From: a virus
Direction: 5' to 3' (one strand)
Virus record (IMG/VR): IMGVR_UViG_3300005095_000008
Location: 23,031 to 87,030 of that record
Length of the DNA: 64,000 nt
In this document: piece by piece, positions 8,935-16,219 of the stretch
Layout of the letters: every line of letters begins with the position of its first letter
How positions within the stretch are numbered: the stretch's first letter is position 1
Translations under genes and position numbers: made by a program
The notes under the pieces: generated by a model
What the model saw: the letters and a program-made list of their open reading frames with translations, nothing else
Database searches by the model: none
Told to the model about the DNA's origin: nothing

Positions 8935-9423
8935 ATGAAAAAAGAAACAATTAAATTAGCGTTTTATAAAAATTATAAACGGGATATATTAGATTATTCT
9001 ATAGCAGTATTTCAATTTCTATTTCTTGCTGGAAAACACTCAAAGTATACACATACAGAAATTAATATCAGAGGATTGAGTTATACTAGTTCATATGTCG
9101 ACGGGGGTGTACGAAAAAAGAAGATCAACTATTCTGAAGAAAATTGGGAAGTATTAGAGTTTGAAGTTTCTGCAGAATCTGTAGATAAAATGTTGTCATT
9201 CTTTGAAAATGAGGAAGGCAAGAAATACGATTTATTAAACATTTTCTTTGCGCAATTTTTGCATATACCTATTGAAAGAAAAGATAGATGGATCTGTAGT
9301 GAAATATGTGCAAAAATGCTAGATCTGACTGACGAATTTAAGATGAAACATAGACCAGTTTACTATAGTCCAGCAAAACTACACAAAGAAATAATGAAAA
9401 AAAAAATAAACTATTACATCTAG
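8935..9423 (+). CDS. Permuted papain-like cysteine hydrolase (YiiX/C92-like)
   Basis: A 162-residue protein with the order of catalytic residues seen in circularly permuted NlpC/P60-like (YaeF/YiiX, peptidase family C92) enzymes: KYTHTEI supplies the histidine (His40) with Glu42, and RWICSEICAKML supplies the nucleophile (Cys121). The segment GKKYDLLNIFF (95-105) matches the conserved G-x-Y-D region before the cysteine. Family members cleave peptide or acyl bonds in cell-wall or lipid substrates. There is no signal peptide. It is a single plus-strand gene enclosed by minus-strand operons. Its stop codon lies in a 32-base palindrome shared with the convergent sigma-4-like gene. Confidence 0.7.
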   Translation: MKKETIKLAFYKNYKRDILDYSIAVFQFLFLAGKHSKYTHTEINIRGLSYTSSYVDGGVRKKKINYSEENWEVLEFEVSAESVDKMLSFFENEEGKKYDLLNIFFAQFLHIPIERKDRWICSEICAKMLDLTDEFKMKHRPVYYSPAKLHKEIMKKKINYYI

Positions 9424-9444
9424 CTTAATTAAGCTAGATGTAAT
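9413..9444. terminator. 32-base palindrome holding two convergent stop codons
   Basis: Perfect 32-base palindrome (core AGCTTAATTAAGCT). The TAG of the papain-like gene and the TAA of the sigma-4-like gene both lie within it. Confidence 0.75.
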
Positions 9445-9779
9445 TCTGCTGTGTCGTCCATATGAATAACGTCATTATAGATAATGTCGCTATCCATCGT
9501 GTGTTTACGCAACTTTTCTAAAGCGCGATCGAATAGTTGCTTCGCTCGCTGTTTGGAGACATTTAATCTCTTACCAATTTCCTCAAAAGAGTATTCATGC
9601 GCATTTACTCTTGTACGCGCATTTACAAGCTCTAAATCGGCTTTTGTGCGCAAGAGCATCTCGGTAAGATCGTTGCGTTGCGCAACAAGTATATCCTCCT
9701 TACTTAATAACACCTCTATTTCATTTATAGTTGCTATTAATTTTTGACGATAGTCACTTAGCTTCATTCCTTTTTTCAT
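9429..9779 (-). CDS. Sigma-70 region 4-like HTH protein, copy C
   Basis: A 116-residue protein. Residues 64-92 (SFEEIGKRLNVSKQRAKQLF) form a helix-turn-helix matching sigma-70 region 4.2, the part that reads the -35 element and contacts the RNA polymerase flap. The N-terminal 50 residues form a charged helical hairpin shared with the two upstream genes. The start at 9779 is favoured because AGGAG lies seven bases upstream; the next Met has no spacing. There is no region 2, so it cannot melt promoters alone. It may be a transcription factor, co-activator or flap-binding regulator. It is the last gene of the cassette. Confidence 0.75.
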   Translation of the reverse strand: MKKGMKLSDYRQKLIATINEIEVLLSKEDILVAQRNDLTEMLLRTKADLELVNARTRVNAHEYSFEEIGKRLNVSKQRAKQLFDRALEKLRKHTMDSDIIYNDVIHMDDTAELHLA

Positions 9780-9844
9780 TCGTTTACTCCTATTACATAC
9801 ATACAGTTTATAAAGTCATTTAAAACATATCAACTTGACGTTTT

Positions 9845-10153
9845 CTATTTTTTAATATACTCACGCAACGGCCTGTTAATGGCTGGGTGTTTTATTTTTT
9901 TAAGTGCAGCCGTTAGTATCTGTCTTAATCTCTGTGGTGTTATTTGTAGTTTTCGTGCCAAGTATTGATCCTCTGTTAGCGAACTATGTAGCTCTTTAAC
10001 ATGGTTTAAATCTCTGTATAGCTTTTGACGTAAACTCATTAACTCATCCCTAGTGTTATTAGTAAGGCCATATTGATTTAATAGCGTGTTGATGTGGTTG
10101 ATCTCTTGTTGAATATCATTTTGTATTTCAACAATGTTTCGTTTATTACGCAT
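9845..10153 (-). CDS. Sigma-70 region 4-like HTH protein, copy B
   Basis: A 102-residue paralogue of its neighbours. The HTH is at 62-88 (YLARKLQITPQRLRQIL), followed by KHPAINRPLREYIKK, which parallels the H-P-x-R-x-x-x-L-R tail after the HTH in housekeeping sigma factors. The N-terminal region (IQQEINHINTLLNQYG) repeats the helical hairpin of the other two copies. The ATG lies inside the 3' end of copy A with GGAG upstream, so translation is coupled. The domain assignment is good; the biochemical role is open. Confidence 0.75.
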   Translation of the reverse strand: MRNKRNIVEIQNDIQQEINHINTLLNQYGLTNNTRDELMSLRQKLYRDLNHVKELHSSLTEDQYLARKLQITPQRLRQILTAALKKIKHPAINRPLREYIKK

Positions 10154-10496
10154 GAGACTCTCCTGTATTTAGATCTTTACTATCATAAAGATCTAAATAT
10201 TCTCGTAGTTTTCTTGCTACGTTAGGTGTAGAGAGTTTCCTTAAGGCTTGATTTTGTATTTGCCTAATTCTCTCTTTTGTTAAACCTAACGTCTTACCAA
10301 CAACATCTAGAGGTGTTTGTTGTTTTGCACTGCCTGGTAATTGCAAACGTGTTACGATTACAAGATCATCTCGCAAAGTTCTTAACCTCTTATTGAGCTC
10401 TTCTCTATCTGTGGGAGATAGCTCGTATTCAGAAAGAACACGTTTAATCTCTTTGATATTGAACTCAATGTCTTTTTGTAGTGATTTTAATGTCAT
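10146..10496 (-). CDS. Sigma-70 region 4-like HTH protein, copy A
   Basis: The clearest of the three: residues 63-89 contain LGLTKERIRQIQNQALRKL, almost the textbook region 4.2 helix-turn-helix of sigma-70 factors (T-x-E-R-I-R-Q-I), followed by TPNVARKLREYL as in sigma tails. Residues 1-50 form the shared helical hairpin. I start at the ATG at 10496 because AGGAG is five bases away; a GTG three bases earlier is too close. The ATG overlaps the TGA of the metallopeptidase-like gene upstream, so the protease-like and sigma-like proteins are made as a coupled pair. Confidence 0.82.
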   Translation of the reverse strand: MTLKSLQKDIEFNIKEIKRVLSEYELSPTDREELNKRLRTLRDDLVIVTRLQLPGSAKQQTPLDVVGKTLGLTKERIRQIQNQALRKLSTPNVARKLREYLDLYDSKDLNTGESHA

Positions 10497-11002
10497 CACT
10501 TCTCCTTTTCAACAATAGACTCCTCTTTATAGAATTCCTCTCTAAATGCTTTTGATTTAAAGAGTTCTTCTATATCATCTTTAGAGTACATACACTCTCT
10601 GTCTCCTACCATATCGAGAAAGTGTAGTTCAGCAGCGATTGCTTCTCTTTCCAAATGGTTATCCTCTACCAACACATAGAGGTCCTCTGTGTCATTATAG
10701 AGGTCTTCATATCGACCTTCATTAATTTGGTCGATGTGCACCAACTCATGTACGAGAAATGCCTGCATGATGTTTGTCTCTGCAAGTTCTCGTACTTTTC
10801 TGTAGTCAATGATTCCGATATTAAGACGCTTTCTAGCAGCGTCGACACTGAAGTCGTCATCATTGTTTAGCACTACTTGAAAACCATTTACGAATACTTC
10901 CGTGCCGTATTCCGCTAACGTTATTCCAAGTTGTTCTGTTTTAGGCGCTTTTAAGTTTTTCAGCGCATCTACCAATTCCATTACATTATTAACCATTACC
11001 AT
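10496..11002 (-). CDS. Putative zinc metallopeptidase (HExxH, ImmA-like)
   Basis: A 168-residue protein with AFLVHELVHIDQ: the zinc-binding HELVH is at 85-89, and a likely third ligand lies in LEREAIAAEL (118-127), about 30 residues later, the spacing seen in ImmA/IrrE-type (M78) and similar minimal zincins. ImmA-family enzymes cut a regulatory HTH protein. Here the gene overlaps a sigma-4-like HTH gene by ATGA, which fits that logic by analogy. It has its own promoter-like motif at 11038-11047 and an AAGGAG site. No signal peptide, so cytoplasmic. Peptidase activity is inferred from the motif only. Confidence 0.75.
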   Translation of the reverse strand: MVMVNNVMELVDALKNLKAPKTEQLGITLAEYGTEVFVNGFQVVLNNDDDFSVDAARKRLNIGIIDYRKVRELAETNIMQAFLVHELVHIDQINEGRYEDLYNDTEDLYVLVEDNHLEREAIAAELHFLDMVGDRECMYSKDDIEELFKSKAFREEFYKEESIVEKEK

Positions 11003-11037
11003 TGTTACTCCTTTTTATTTAACTATGTAACTAATGA

Positions 11038-11047
11038 TATAATATGT
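11038..11047 (-). promoter_or_regulatory. Promoter-like motif of protease/sigma-4 cassette
   Basis: ACATATTATA on the minus strand, 36 bases before the first gene (metallopeptidase-like) of the overlapping cassette. Confidence 0.5.
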
Positions 11048-11054
11048 AAATAAA

Positions 11055-11462
11055 CTATTTTCTATTCTTTAAATATGGTTTATAATATTCAGAAGCATAT
11101 TTATATATCTCGGCGTATGTATACTTTAAATTGTAGTTACTACTTAATCTATTAGTAATGTTCTTAATGCCATAAATATTTGGGTTGCGTTTAATATACG
11201 TAGCGTACGCTTCTAGTTCGTAATAGAGTTTCTTCTTATCTGATATTTTATATAACAATGCTTGTAAACCAAACGTTCTAAAGAACTGTTTTGAGTGCAC
11301 TAGTTCATGTTCCAACACAATCTCGTTATTTCTCATCTCTGGCCTAATAAAAATAATAGGACCCCATGAAACACCGACGAACGGTTCTTTAAGAAATTTA
11401 TTTGTATAAACTACCAACACAGGAAAAATCTTGTAAATTGTTTTAATTTTGAAATTCATCAT
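11055..11462 (-). CDS. Putative zinc metallopeptidase (HExxH), second copy
   Basis: A 135-residue basic protein with EHELVHSKQF (HELVH at 52-56) and a likely third ligand in YELEAYATY (81-89). I place the start at 11462 (MMNFKIKTIY) because AAAGGTTAAGT precedes it; a longer frame to 11606 would run into the upstream gene and through the terminator hairpin at 11509-11536. A hydrophobic stretch at 11-20 (KIFPVLVVYT) precedes the core and could be a buried strand or a weak membrane anchor. It lies directly before the promoter of the first metallopeptidase gene. Similar short zincins occur in phages and are mostly uncharacterised. Confidence 0.68.
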   Translation of the reverse strand: MMNFKIKTIYKIFPVLVVYTNKFLKEPFVGVSWGPIIFIRPEMRNNEIVLEHELVHSKQFFRTFGLQALLYKISDKKKLYYELEAYATYIKRNPNIYGIKNITNRLSSNYNLKYTYAEIYKYASEYYKPYLKNRK

Positions 11463-11508
11463 ACTTAACCTTTTTTTTATTTTTAATTCATTTAAGATAA
11501 AAAAGTAG

Positions 11509-11536
11509 ATACAGTAGACCAAATGGTCTACTGTAT
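11509..11536 (-). terminator. Hairpin terminator after acidic coiled-coil gene
   Basis: A 13-base stem around a two-base AA loop (core ACCAAATGGT), followed on the minus strand by CTTTTTTATC. Confidence 0.75.
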
Positions 11537-11541
11537 TAAGA

Positions 11542-12150
11542 CTACTCGTCTCCAGGTGCGTTATCTGCTTCTTCTTGTTCTTTTTTAGCTTTTTCTTGTT
11601 CTTCAATATACGCTAAAAACTTCTCTTTGTGCTTTGGATATGAGTCTCTGTAGAATACTGTAATAACATCAAGCTTCTCTTTAGGAATCTCAAGATCATT
11701 TTTAACCCATACGTCACTAGCGATATTTAGAATTGTCACAGGTGTTTCGTCTGTCACTTCTTTAGACGCATCTTCCATGATGAAAAGCAGATCTTTATTA
11801 AAGTCAATCTTTGCTTGTTTTCCTGTCTGCATAGAGACTACTTTAATAAGCGGGTGTTGTTCAGGATATCTAGCACCAACAATTTGAGCAACGGTATTTA
11901 GAAGTTTAATCTTTTCAATATTAACCGCTTCACCAACAACAGAAGTTACTTGAGCAATTACTTCTAAGACAACTTCAAGCGGTTGTTCTTTTAGTGTTTC
12001 TAAAACAGCTTCTGTTTTTTCGTCTACAAGCTTAAAGAACTTCTCTTCTTGCTCTTTTCTCTCTTCTTCAGTTAGCTCTTTTCTCTCGCTAACAGCTTCT
12101 TCTGAATTTGCTTGCGCCTCTACAACTTCTGCATCTAATGTTTTTGACAT
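11542..12150 (-). CDS. Acidic coiled-coil protein (202 aa)
   Basis: A very acidic protein: residues 1-60 and 165-202 are Glu/Lys-rich and predicted coiled coil (EEERKEQEEKFFKLVDEK; EEQEKAKKEQEEAD), enclosing a less charged middle with a short beta-like region (LLFIMEDASKE). No known domain. It starts after AAAGGATTAATGAA and ends just before a palindromic terminator at 11509-11536. Comparable acidic coiled-coil proteins serve as scaffolds or chaperones in phages, but nothing here proves that. Confidence 0.7.
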   Translation of the reverse strand: MSKTLDAEVVEAQANSEEAVSERKELTEEERKEQEEKFFKLVDEKTEAVLETLKEQPLEVVLEVIAQVTSVVGEAVNIEKIKLLNTVAQIVGARYPEQHPLIKVVSMQTGKQAKIDFNKDLLFIMEDASKEVTDETPVTILNIASDVWVKNDLEIPKEKLDVITVFYRDSYPKHKEKFLAYIEEQEKAKKEQEEADNAPGDE

Positions 12151-12224
12151 TTCATTAATCCTTTATATGTGATTTATATGTTCTTTAATAGAACTCAATA
12201 TAATACTATTGTGAGTATTATTTT

Positions 12225-13190
12225 TTATTTGTTAATTTCAGCAACTGTATCGATCGCATTTAACTCGTCGATTGATGAAGCTGATTTTGCTCGTAATTTT
12301 AAATCGTTCGCGATAGTGAGAAGATGCAACTTTACGGCAGCACCATCGTTGATAACAACTTTTAACTCGTCATTCGTGTGTAGTTTAAATTCCCAATTCT
12401 GGTTATCTGGACTACACTTAAAATATTGATCGACACCTGTAGCAATTGCACCAATGAGATTCAGTTGGTCTTCTTTATCGGATTGATAATAATGTGTATC
12501 GCCTAACGCACTAGACGCGAAACCTCCGATTATTTTATTAGCCACAATAGCATTTATCTCATTGACTTTTAGAGCAATTGCGTCTTCTAAAGGTAACTGA
12601 TCTTTAATATAAATTGTATTTGTTTGTCGTTTTTCTAGTTTACCGTCTTTATAAATATATTGTGTATACTCTTTGCTAAAATTCTCTGGAACATCTTCAT
12701 CTCTAATAAATTTAATGGTGTCTGTTTCTTCAATCGGGACATCAATAATTTCAGTCTTTTTTATTTTTGGTCGGGGTACAGATGTGTCATATCTAATTTT
12801 ATCCATAGACGCTGGTACACGAATCATTGGTGGTTCAGCATCCATATCTAAGATAGGTTCTTTACCAATTACTTTCTTAACGACTGTAGGTTTTGTTGTA
12901 GTCATTACACCATTTTCATCTACAATGGTCTTTACTGTAGAATAATCTAATGTGTCTATCACAATATCTCTATATAGAATTTCACCATTTTCATCTTTTT
13001 TATATGGTCGCACCCAATGTGGGTCTGGTTTTTCAATATATTCTGTGTCATATATAATGTTTCCATCTTCATCCGTTAATGGCGGTGGCGACCAAGCTGG
13101 ATCATCAATTTCTTGCGTAACCTCTTTTTTATAAAATTTATTTCTAATAATAGATGTCACCGTGCCATCATTCGCTATTTCTACAAACAT
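12225..13190 (-). CDS. Tail-associated protein with DUF4376-like C-terminus
   Basis: A 321-residue protein. The first 200 residues are strand-rich with many Asp, Pro and Tyr (LTDEDGNIIYDTEYIEKPDP), as in tail appendages. Residues 205-321 (VNEINAIVANKIIGGFASSA...YYQSDKEDQLNLIGAI...LKLRAKSASSIDEL) match my memory of the DUF4376 pattern found at the C-terminus of phage tail-fibre-linked proteins: paired helices enclosing a small sheet with a D-Q-x-N-L motif. Role: fibre attachment or assembly, by inference. ATG follows AAAAGGATACAT. Confidence 0.6.
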   Translation of the reverse strand: MFVEIANDGTVTSIIRNKFYKKEVTQEIDDPAWSPPPLTDEDGNIIYDTEYIEKPDPHWVRPYKKDENGEILYRDIVIDTLDYSTVKTIVDENGVMTTTKPTVVKKVIGKEPILDMDAEPPMIRVPASMDKIRYDTSVPRPKIKKTEIIDVPIEETDTIKFIRDEDVPENFSKEYTQYIYKDGKLEKRQTNTIYIKDQLPLEDAIALKVNEINAIVANKIIGGFASSALGDTHYYQSDKEDQLNLIGAIATGVDQYFKCSPDNQNWEFKLHTNDELKVVINDGAAVKLHLLTIANDLKLRAKSASSIDELNAIDTVAEINK

Positions 13191-13224
13191 ATGTATCCTT
13201 TTATGTGGTTTTCATTAAAACCAA

Positions 13225-14061
13225 CTATTTAATAAACGATTTAATCGTTTTTGCTAGCAATCTAAATTCATATTGCGTGTGTGAATCAGTTCGTAAGTTT
13301 AAATAATTTGTTAATTGACTCTTTCTGAAGCCAGACCAGATATCAGTCAACATCGCTTGTGGTATAATACGCCGTGCGTCTTCTGGTTTAACACCGTCTT
13401 TAATCGCTGCGTTATAGTGTTCTACACAGATGTCATAAATGTCTTGTGTCGTTCTTCCATTAGATACTACATTTTTCATTTTTTCAGAGGTATAAAACGC
13501 AAATGGAACACGTTTACCAGACACGTAACGTCTCGACAATTCTTGCCAGTTCACTCTGTGTCTTATATTTTGAGAACGTGTTGGTAAATCTAATGTTTGT
13601 AAGAACACAAAGAAATTATCATAAATTATTGCTCTCTCTTCTTCTGTATTATTAAATATCATTTCAGGATCGCACGAATAGGCTTTCTCACCAAATTTTG
13701 CTTTATCTGTCACAATAGCTCTATAGTTTGTAAGATAGTAATGCACAGCAACTACTTCTCCAAACTTACATACATTATTCTCTTTATCATTTTTATAAAC
13801 AATCTCTCTATGTAGAGGGTTATCTAAATTCAATAACACAGGAATAAACTCAAATGATGAAGACGGTAAACCAATAGACTCTCTCTTTAGTCTATTGTAC
13901 AATATTTCACTATCAAGTGCTGTTGGTGACTGATAGCAAATTGATGCTACTTTTGTAATTGCGTGTATTCTACTTTTTTCATCTTTATTCGCTGTTGAGA
14001 AATCCCATCTAGATACAGACATACCATCTAAAAACATTTTACTGTCTAATTCTTTTATCAT
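13225..14061 (-). CDS. thyX: Flavin-dependent thymidylate synthase ThyX
   Basis: A 278-residue ThyX, which methylates dUMP to dTMP with FAD and methylene-tetrahydrofolate, supplying thymidine for replication. The signature is RHRVNWQELSRRY (167-179), one residue shorter than the classic RHRxxSxNExSxRY. The C-terminal hallmark LNLRTDSHTQYEFRLLA (254-270) is well conserved and includes the substrate-binding arginine region. I start at 14061 (MIKELDSK) because AAAGG lies just upstream; an in-frame ATG ten codons earlier has no such site. It lies a few kilobases from the ribonucleotide reductase genes, so dNTP synthesis is loosely clustered. Confidence 0.85.
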   Translation of the reverse strand: MIKELDSKMFLDGMSVSRWDFSTANKDEKSRIHAITKVASICYQSPTALDSEILYNRLKRESIGLPSSSFEFIPVLLNLDNPLHREIVYKNDKENNVCKFGEVVAVHYYLTNYRAIVTDKAKFGEKAYSCDPEMIFNNTEEERAIIYDNFFVFLQTLDLPTRSQNIRHRVNWQELSRRYVSGKRVPFAFYTSEKMKNVVSNGRTTQDIYDICVEHYNAAIKDGVKPEDARRIIPQAMLTDIWSGFRKSQLTNYLNLRTDSHTQYEFRLLAKTIKSFIK

Positions 14062-14170
14062 TTTTAAACCTTTTATATATGTTAATGTCACTATATAGCA
14101 GACATAGAAACTTTTTAATGAGAGATTGTATTAACTTTATAATCATTTCCAATATCTATAAAGGGTTAAC

Positions 14171-14377
14171 ATGCAGGATCATGTATCAATGCTTAAAAAT
14201 ATTGTCCCGAATGTCATTGTAATCTTCACAACGTTATACGTAGCGAGTAAAGATTCACCATTGGCATTCTTCACAGGTGTAGCGATTACGTTACTAACAG
14301 CCGCAATCATATTGTTTATTAGCGGAGTAAGGAAGAGAAATGGAGAGAAAAACATCAACACAAGTGAGTCGCACTAA
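14171..14377 (+). CDS. Holin-like two-span membrane protein (68 aa)
   Basis: Two hydrophobic helices (about residues 10-26 and 32-51), then a basic, polar tail beginning RKRNGEK: the layout of small class II holins. AAAGGGTTAAC precedes the ATG. It is the first of two overlapping plus-strand genes set between minus-strand operons. Holins open the inner membrane for endolysin; the endolysin-like gene at 21744 is 7 kb away, so the link is by type only. Any small membrane protein would look similar. Confidence 0.55.
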   Translation: MQDHVSMLKNIVPNVIVIFTTLYVASKDSPLAFFTGVAITLLTAAIILFISGVRKRNGEKNINTSESH

Positions 14378-14681
14378 TACGACCACAAACACTGATGTTG
14401 AAACTGGAGAGATTACAACTTCTGAAAAGATAGAAGATGTTAAGAAAACAGATGAAGACGTGTTAAAACAAAAGCCCGATTCTGATAGATTCTACCGTTG
14501 GACATCTTTTCTATTTATTGTTGGTATTGTAGTAGCTGATTATATGGGTTTCACATCCCAATACTCTACTGTAATACTGGGAGCTTCAGCCAGCATGTAT
14601 GTATTTGGTCGTAAAGGATTAGAAGCATTTACGAGCGCCTGGTTAAAAGGCATTGCGAATGCGATTGCGTCTAAAAAATAA
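14340..14681 (+). CDS. Membrane protein with acidic N-terminal arm, holin-like
   Basis: A 113-residue protein with a polar Thr/Glu/Lys-rich arm (1-50), then two hydrophobic segments (about 53-68, RWTSFLFIVGIVVADYMG, and 74-90) and a short amphipathic end. It overlaps the preceding holin-like gene by 38 bases in another frame; AGGAAGAGAA precedes the ATG. Overlapping pairs of small membrane proteins are common in lysis cassettes (holin/antiholin). A 32-base perfect palindrome ends the unit at 14683-14714. Confidence 0.6.
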   Translation: MERKTSTQVSRTNTTTNTDVETGEITTSEKIEDVKKTDEDVLKQKPDSDRFYRWTSFLFIVGIVVADYMGFTSQYSTVILGASASMYVFGRKGLEAFTSAWLKGIANAIASKK

Positions 14682-14682
14682 C

Positions 14683-14714
14683 TATCTCAGTGTAGCATAT
14701 GCTACACTGAGATA
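14683..14714. terminator. Bidirectional palindromic terminator after holin-like pair
   Basis: Perfect 32-base palindrome with core AGCATATGCT between convergent genes, followed on the plus strand by CTTTTTAATC. Confidence 0.78.
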
Positions 14715-14718
14715 CTTT

Positions 14719-15093
14719 TTAATCGAAAATAATTTTTTGTGTGAATGCGTTACACATATCTACAACATGTTGAATATACCAGATATACGTAGTAAATAGA
14801 ATATATGTGGTTAACATCACAAGCGCTTTTCCATCGTCATCTAACACACCGTACCTGTAAAAACACCCTAAAGTAATGATACTCATTACAGTAACGAAAA
14901 TGTTGACATATGTTTTCTTATTTTGTAGATCTATTTTAAAGCGAGAATTAAAGAATTCAATATCATAAAGAAGTATTGCTGTAGTACTCGCAATAAATGG
15001 AACGATGTATGAAATCTGTATCGCAGTTATCATAGTCATCGGTATAGCAGACACAATCGCTAAGAATAGCGATATGTTAATCTTTTGTTTCAT
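14719..15093 (-). CDS. Multi-span membrane protein (124 aa)
   Basis: Starting at 15093 (MKQKINISLF), just after the HNH gene stop and preceded by AGGTTAGGAAG, this gives a 124-residue protein with four hydrophobic stretches (about 6-22, 25-40, 60-76, 87-106). A longer in-frame start at 15240 would lie inside the HNH gene. It is transcribed with the HNH gene. Function unknown. Confidence 0.65.
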   Translation of the reverse strand: MKQKINISLFLAIVSAIPMTMITAIQISYIVPFIASTTAILLYDIEFFNSRFKIDLQNKKTYVNIFVTVMSIITLGCFYRYGVLDDDGKALVMLTTYILFTTYIWYIQHVVDMCNAFTQKIIFD

Positions 15094-15097
15094 CTTC

Positions 15098-15385
15098 CTA
15101 ACCTTTAATATTATCATATAATTTATGGAACCTATCGTAATCAGACTCTGTTGTTTTCTTACGTGTAGATCCCATGAATAAACCATGAAAATTTGTGAGA
15201 TGACAATGTCTACAAAGACAAATACCATTCTCTTCATCAAACCGTTTATCTGGAAAATATGAACCAGAGTTTAAATGGTGTGCGTGTCTATTTTGACGTG
15301 AACCACAAAGTTGACAAACTTTATCTCGTCGTATAACTGTCGCTCTCCATATTCTGTAGTTCCTTGTCTGTCTCCAATTAGACAT
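15098..15385 (-). CDS. HNH endonuclease
   Basis: A compact 95-residue HNH nuclease with a complete motif: CQLC (24-27) and CRHCH (58-62) hold the structural zinc, HAHH (34-37) carries the catalytic histidine and Asn53 lies in EENGICL. Small free-standing HNH proteins in large phages may be homing endonucleases or packaging or recombination nucleases. Nothing adjacent is an intron or terminase, so a solitary homing or defence role is possible. AAAAAGGATTAGC precedes the ATG. Confidence 0.85.
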   Translation of the reverse strand: MSNWRQTRNYRIWRATVIRRDKVCQLCGSRQNRHAHHLNSGSYFPDKRFDEENGICLCRHCHLTNFHGLFMGSTRKKTTESDYDRFHKLYDNIKG

Positions 15386-15441
15386 GCTAATCCTTTTTTA
15401 TAAAGTTTATCATCTTCATAGAAAATAAAAAAAGTAATTTG

Positions 15442-15462
15442 CAGAGGACTATGCGTCCTCTG
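15442..15462 (-). terminator. Hairpin at end of 256-residue protein gene
   Basis: CAGAGGAC and GTCCTCTG pair over a five-base loop. The stop codon lies in it, and a T-rich stretch follows on either strand. Confidence 0.65.
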
Positions 15463-16219
15463 TTTTTTCTGTCTCGATAAATGGAAACACAGCTTCGTTA
15501 CCATCGATGTAAAATATAGAAGAGTTATCTATGTTTACAGCCATAGTCTCCTTAATGTGTAATACACCGTCTATATTAATAGGTTTCTCTATTACGCCTT
15601 CTGTTAATTGTTCAGATATGATTTCACCAGAAGTCAAGTCTAGTGTTAATACATGATTCGTTCTGTGTGTTGTTTTAATTGTTTGCGGTGGTTGACTGGC
15701 GATTACCATAGAGACTGTATTTGGACGTATTGTAAATACTTGTCCAACTAACAGATATTTCTGCGACATTACATAATCTACAGCGAGCAAGTATTTATCT
15801 TTCTCGATTGTATTATATCCTCTCTCTTTAAAATACCCATCTACCATGAGATGTATCGGTATGTGTAACGTCTTAAACAAATGTTTCTTTTTATCATCCT
15901 GCTTATACTGTTTCTTAATAAATTCATATTTTGGCTTAATATCTTTTGTCGTAATATCATATCTCATAATATATACAACAGCATCAAAACCTAAAGTGAT
16001 TTCAAACAATGTATCCCTGATGCGTTCTATAAACGCAAAATGGAACTTATTGTCTATTTTGTTTGTATAGATAGTGTTTGTTTCTACTTTAAAGTTGTTT
16101 GTGACAGAATAAAACTCTATATGAAATATGTTATTTATAAAACGCTTTCTTATAAATGTAAACAGCATCTTTGTTGTAAATGGATTATGTATATATAATT
16201 CATAATTAAATAGTTTCAT
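15449..16219 (-). CDS. Hypothetical protein (256 aa)
   Basis: Start chosen at 16219 (MKLFNYELYIHNPF) because AAGGTTAAAA precedes it; it overlaps the upstream gene by 14 bases. The protein is rich in aromatic residues and beta-branched strands throughout, with no membrane span. The protein upstream is likewise strand-rich with many Tyr and Ile, so the two may be diverged relatives. No known domain. The stop lies inside a hairpin (15442-15462) that serves as terminator. Confidence 0.68.
   Translation of the reverse strand: MKLFNYELYIHNPFTTKMLFTFIRKRFINNIFHIEFYSVTNNFKVETNTIYTNKIDNKFHFAFIERIRDTLFEITLGFDAVVYIMRYDITTKDIKPKYEFIKKQYKQDDKKKHLFKTLHIPIHLMVDGYFKERGYNTIEKDKYLLAVDYVMSQKYLLVGQVFTIRPNTVSMVIASQPPQTIKTTHRTNHVLTLDLTSGEIISEQLTEGVIEKPINIDGVLHIKETMAVNIDNSSIFYIDGNEAVFPFIETEKTEDA

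Noticed and set aside
11463-11606. Longer N-terminus for the second HExxH protein
   Set aside because: It runs through the terminator hairpin and into the upstream gene; the start at 11462 has AAAGG.
12199-12207. TATAATACT as a promoter before the acidic coiled-coil gene
   Set aside because: Too far from the ACATATTATA consensus to call with confidence.
15271-15504. Minus-strand open frame of 77 codons between the HNH and 256-residue genes
   Set aside because: It overlaps the HNH start and the terminator hairpin, has no ribosome binding site and no plausible composition.
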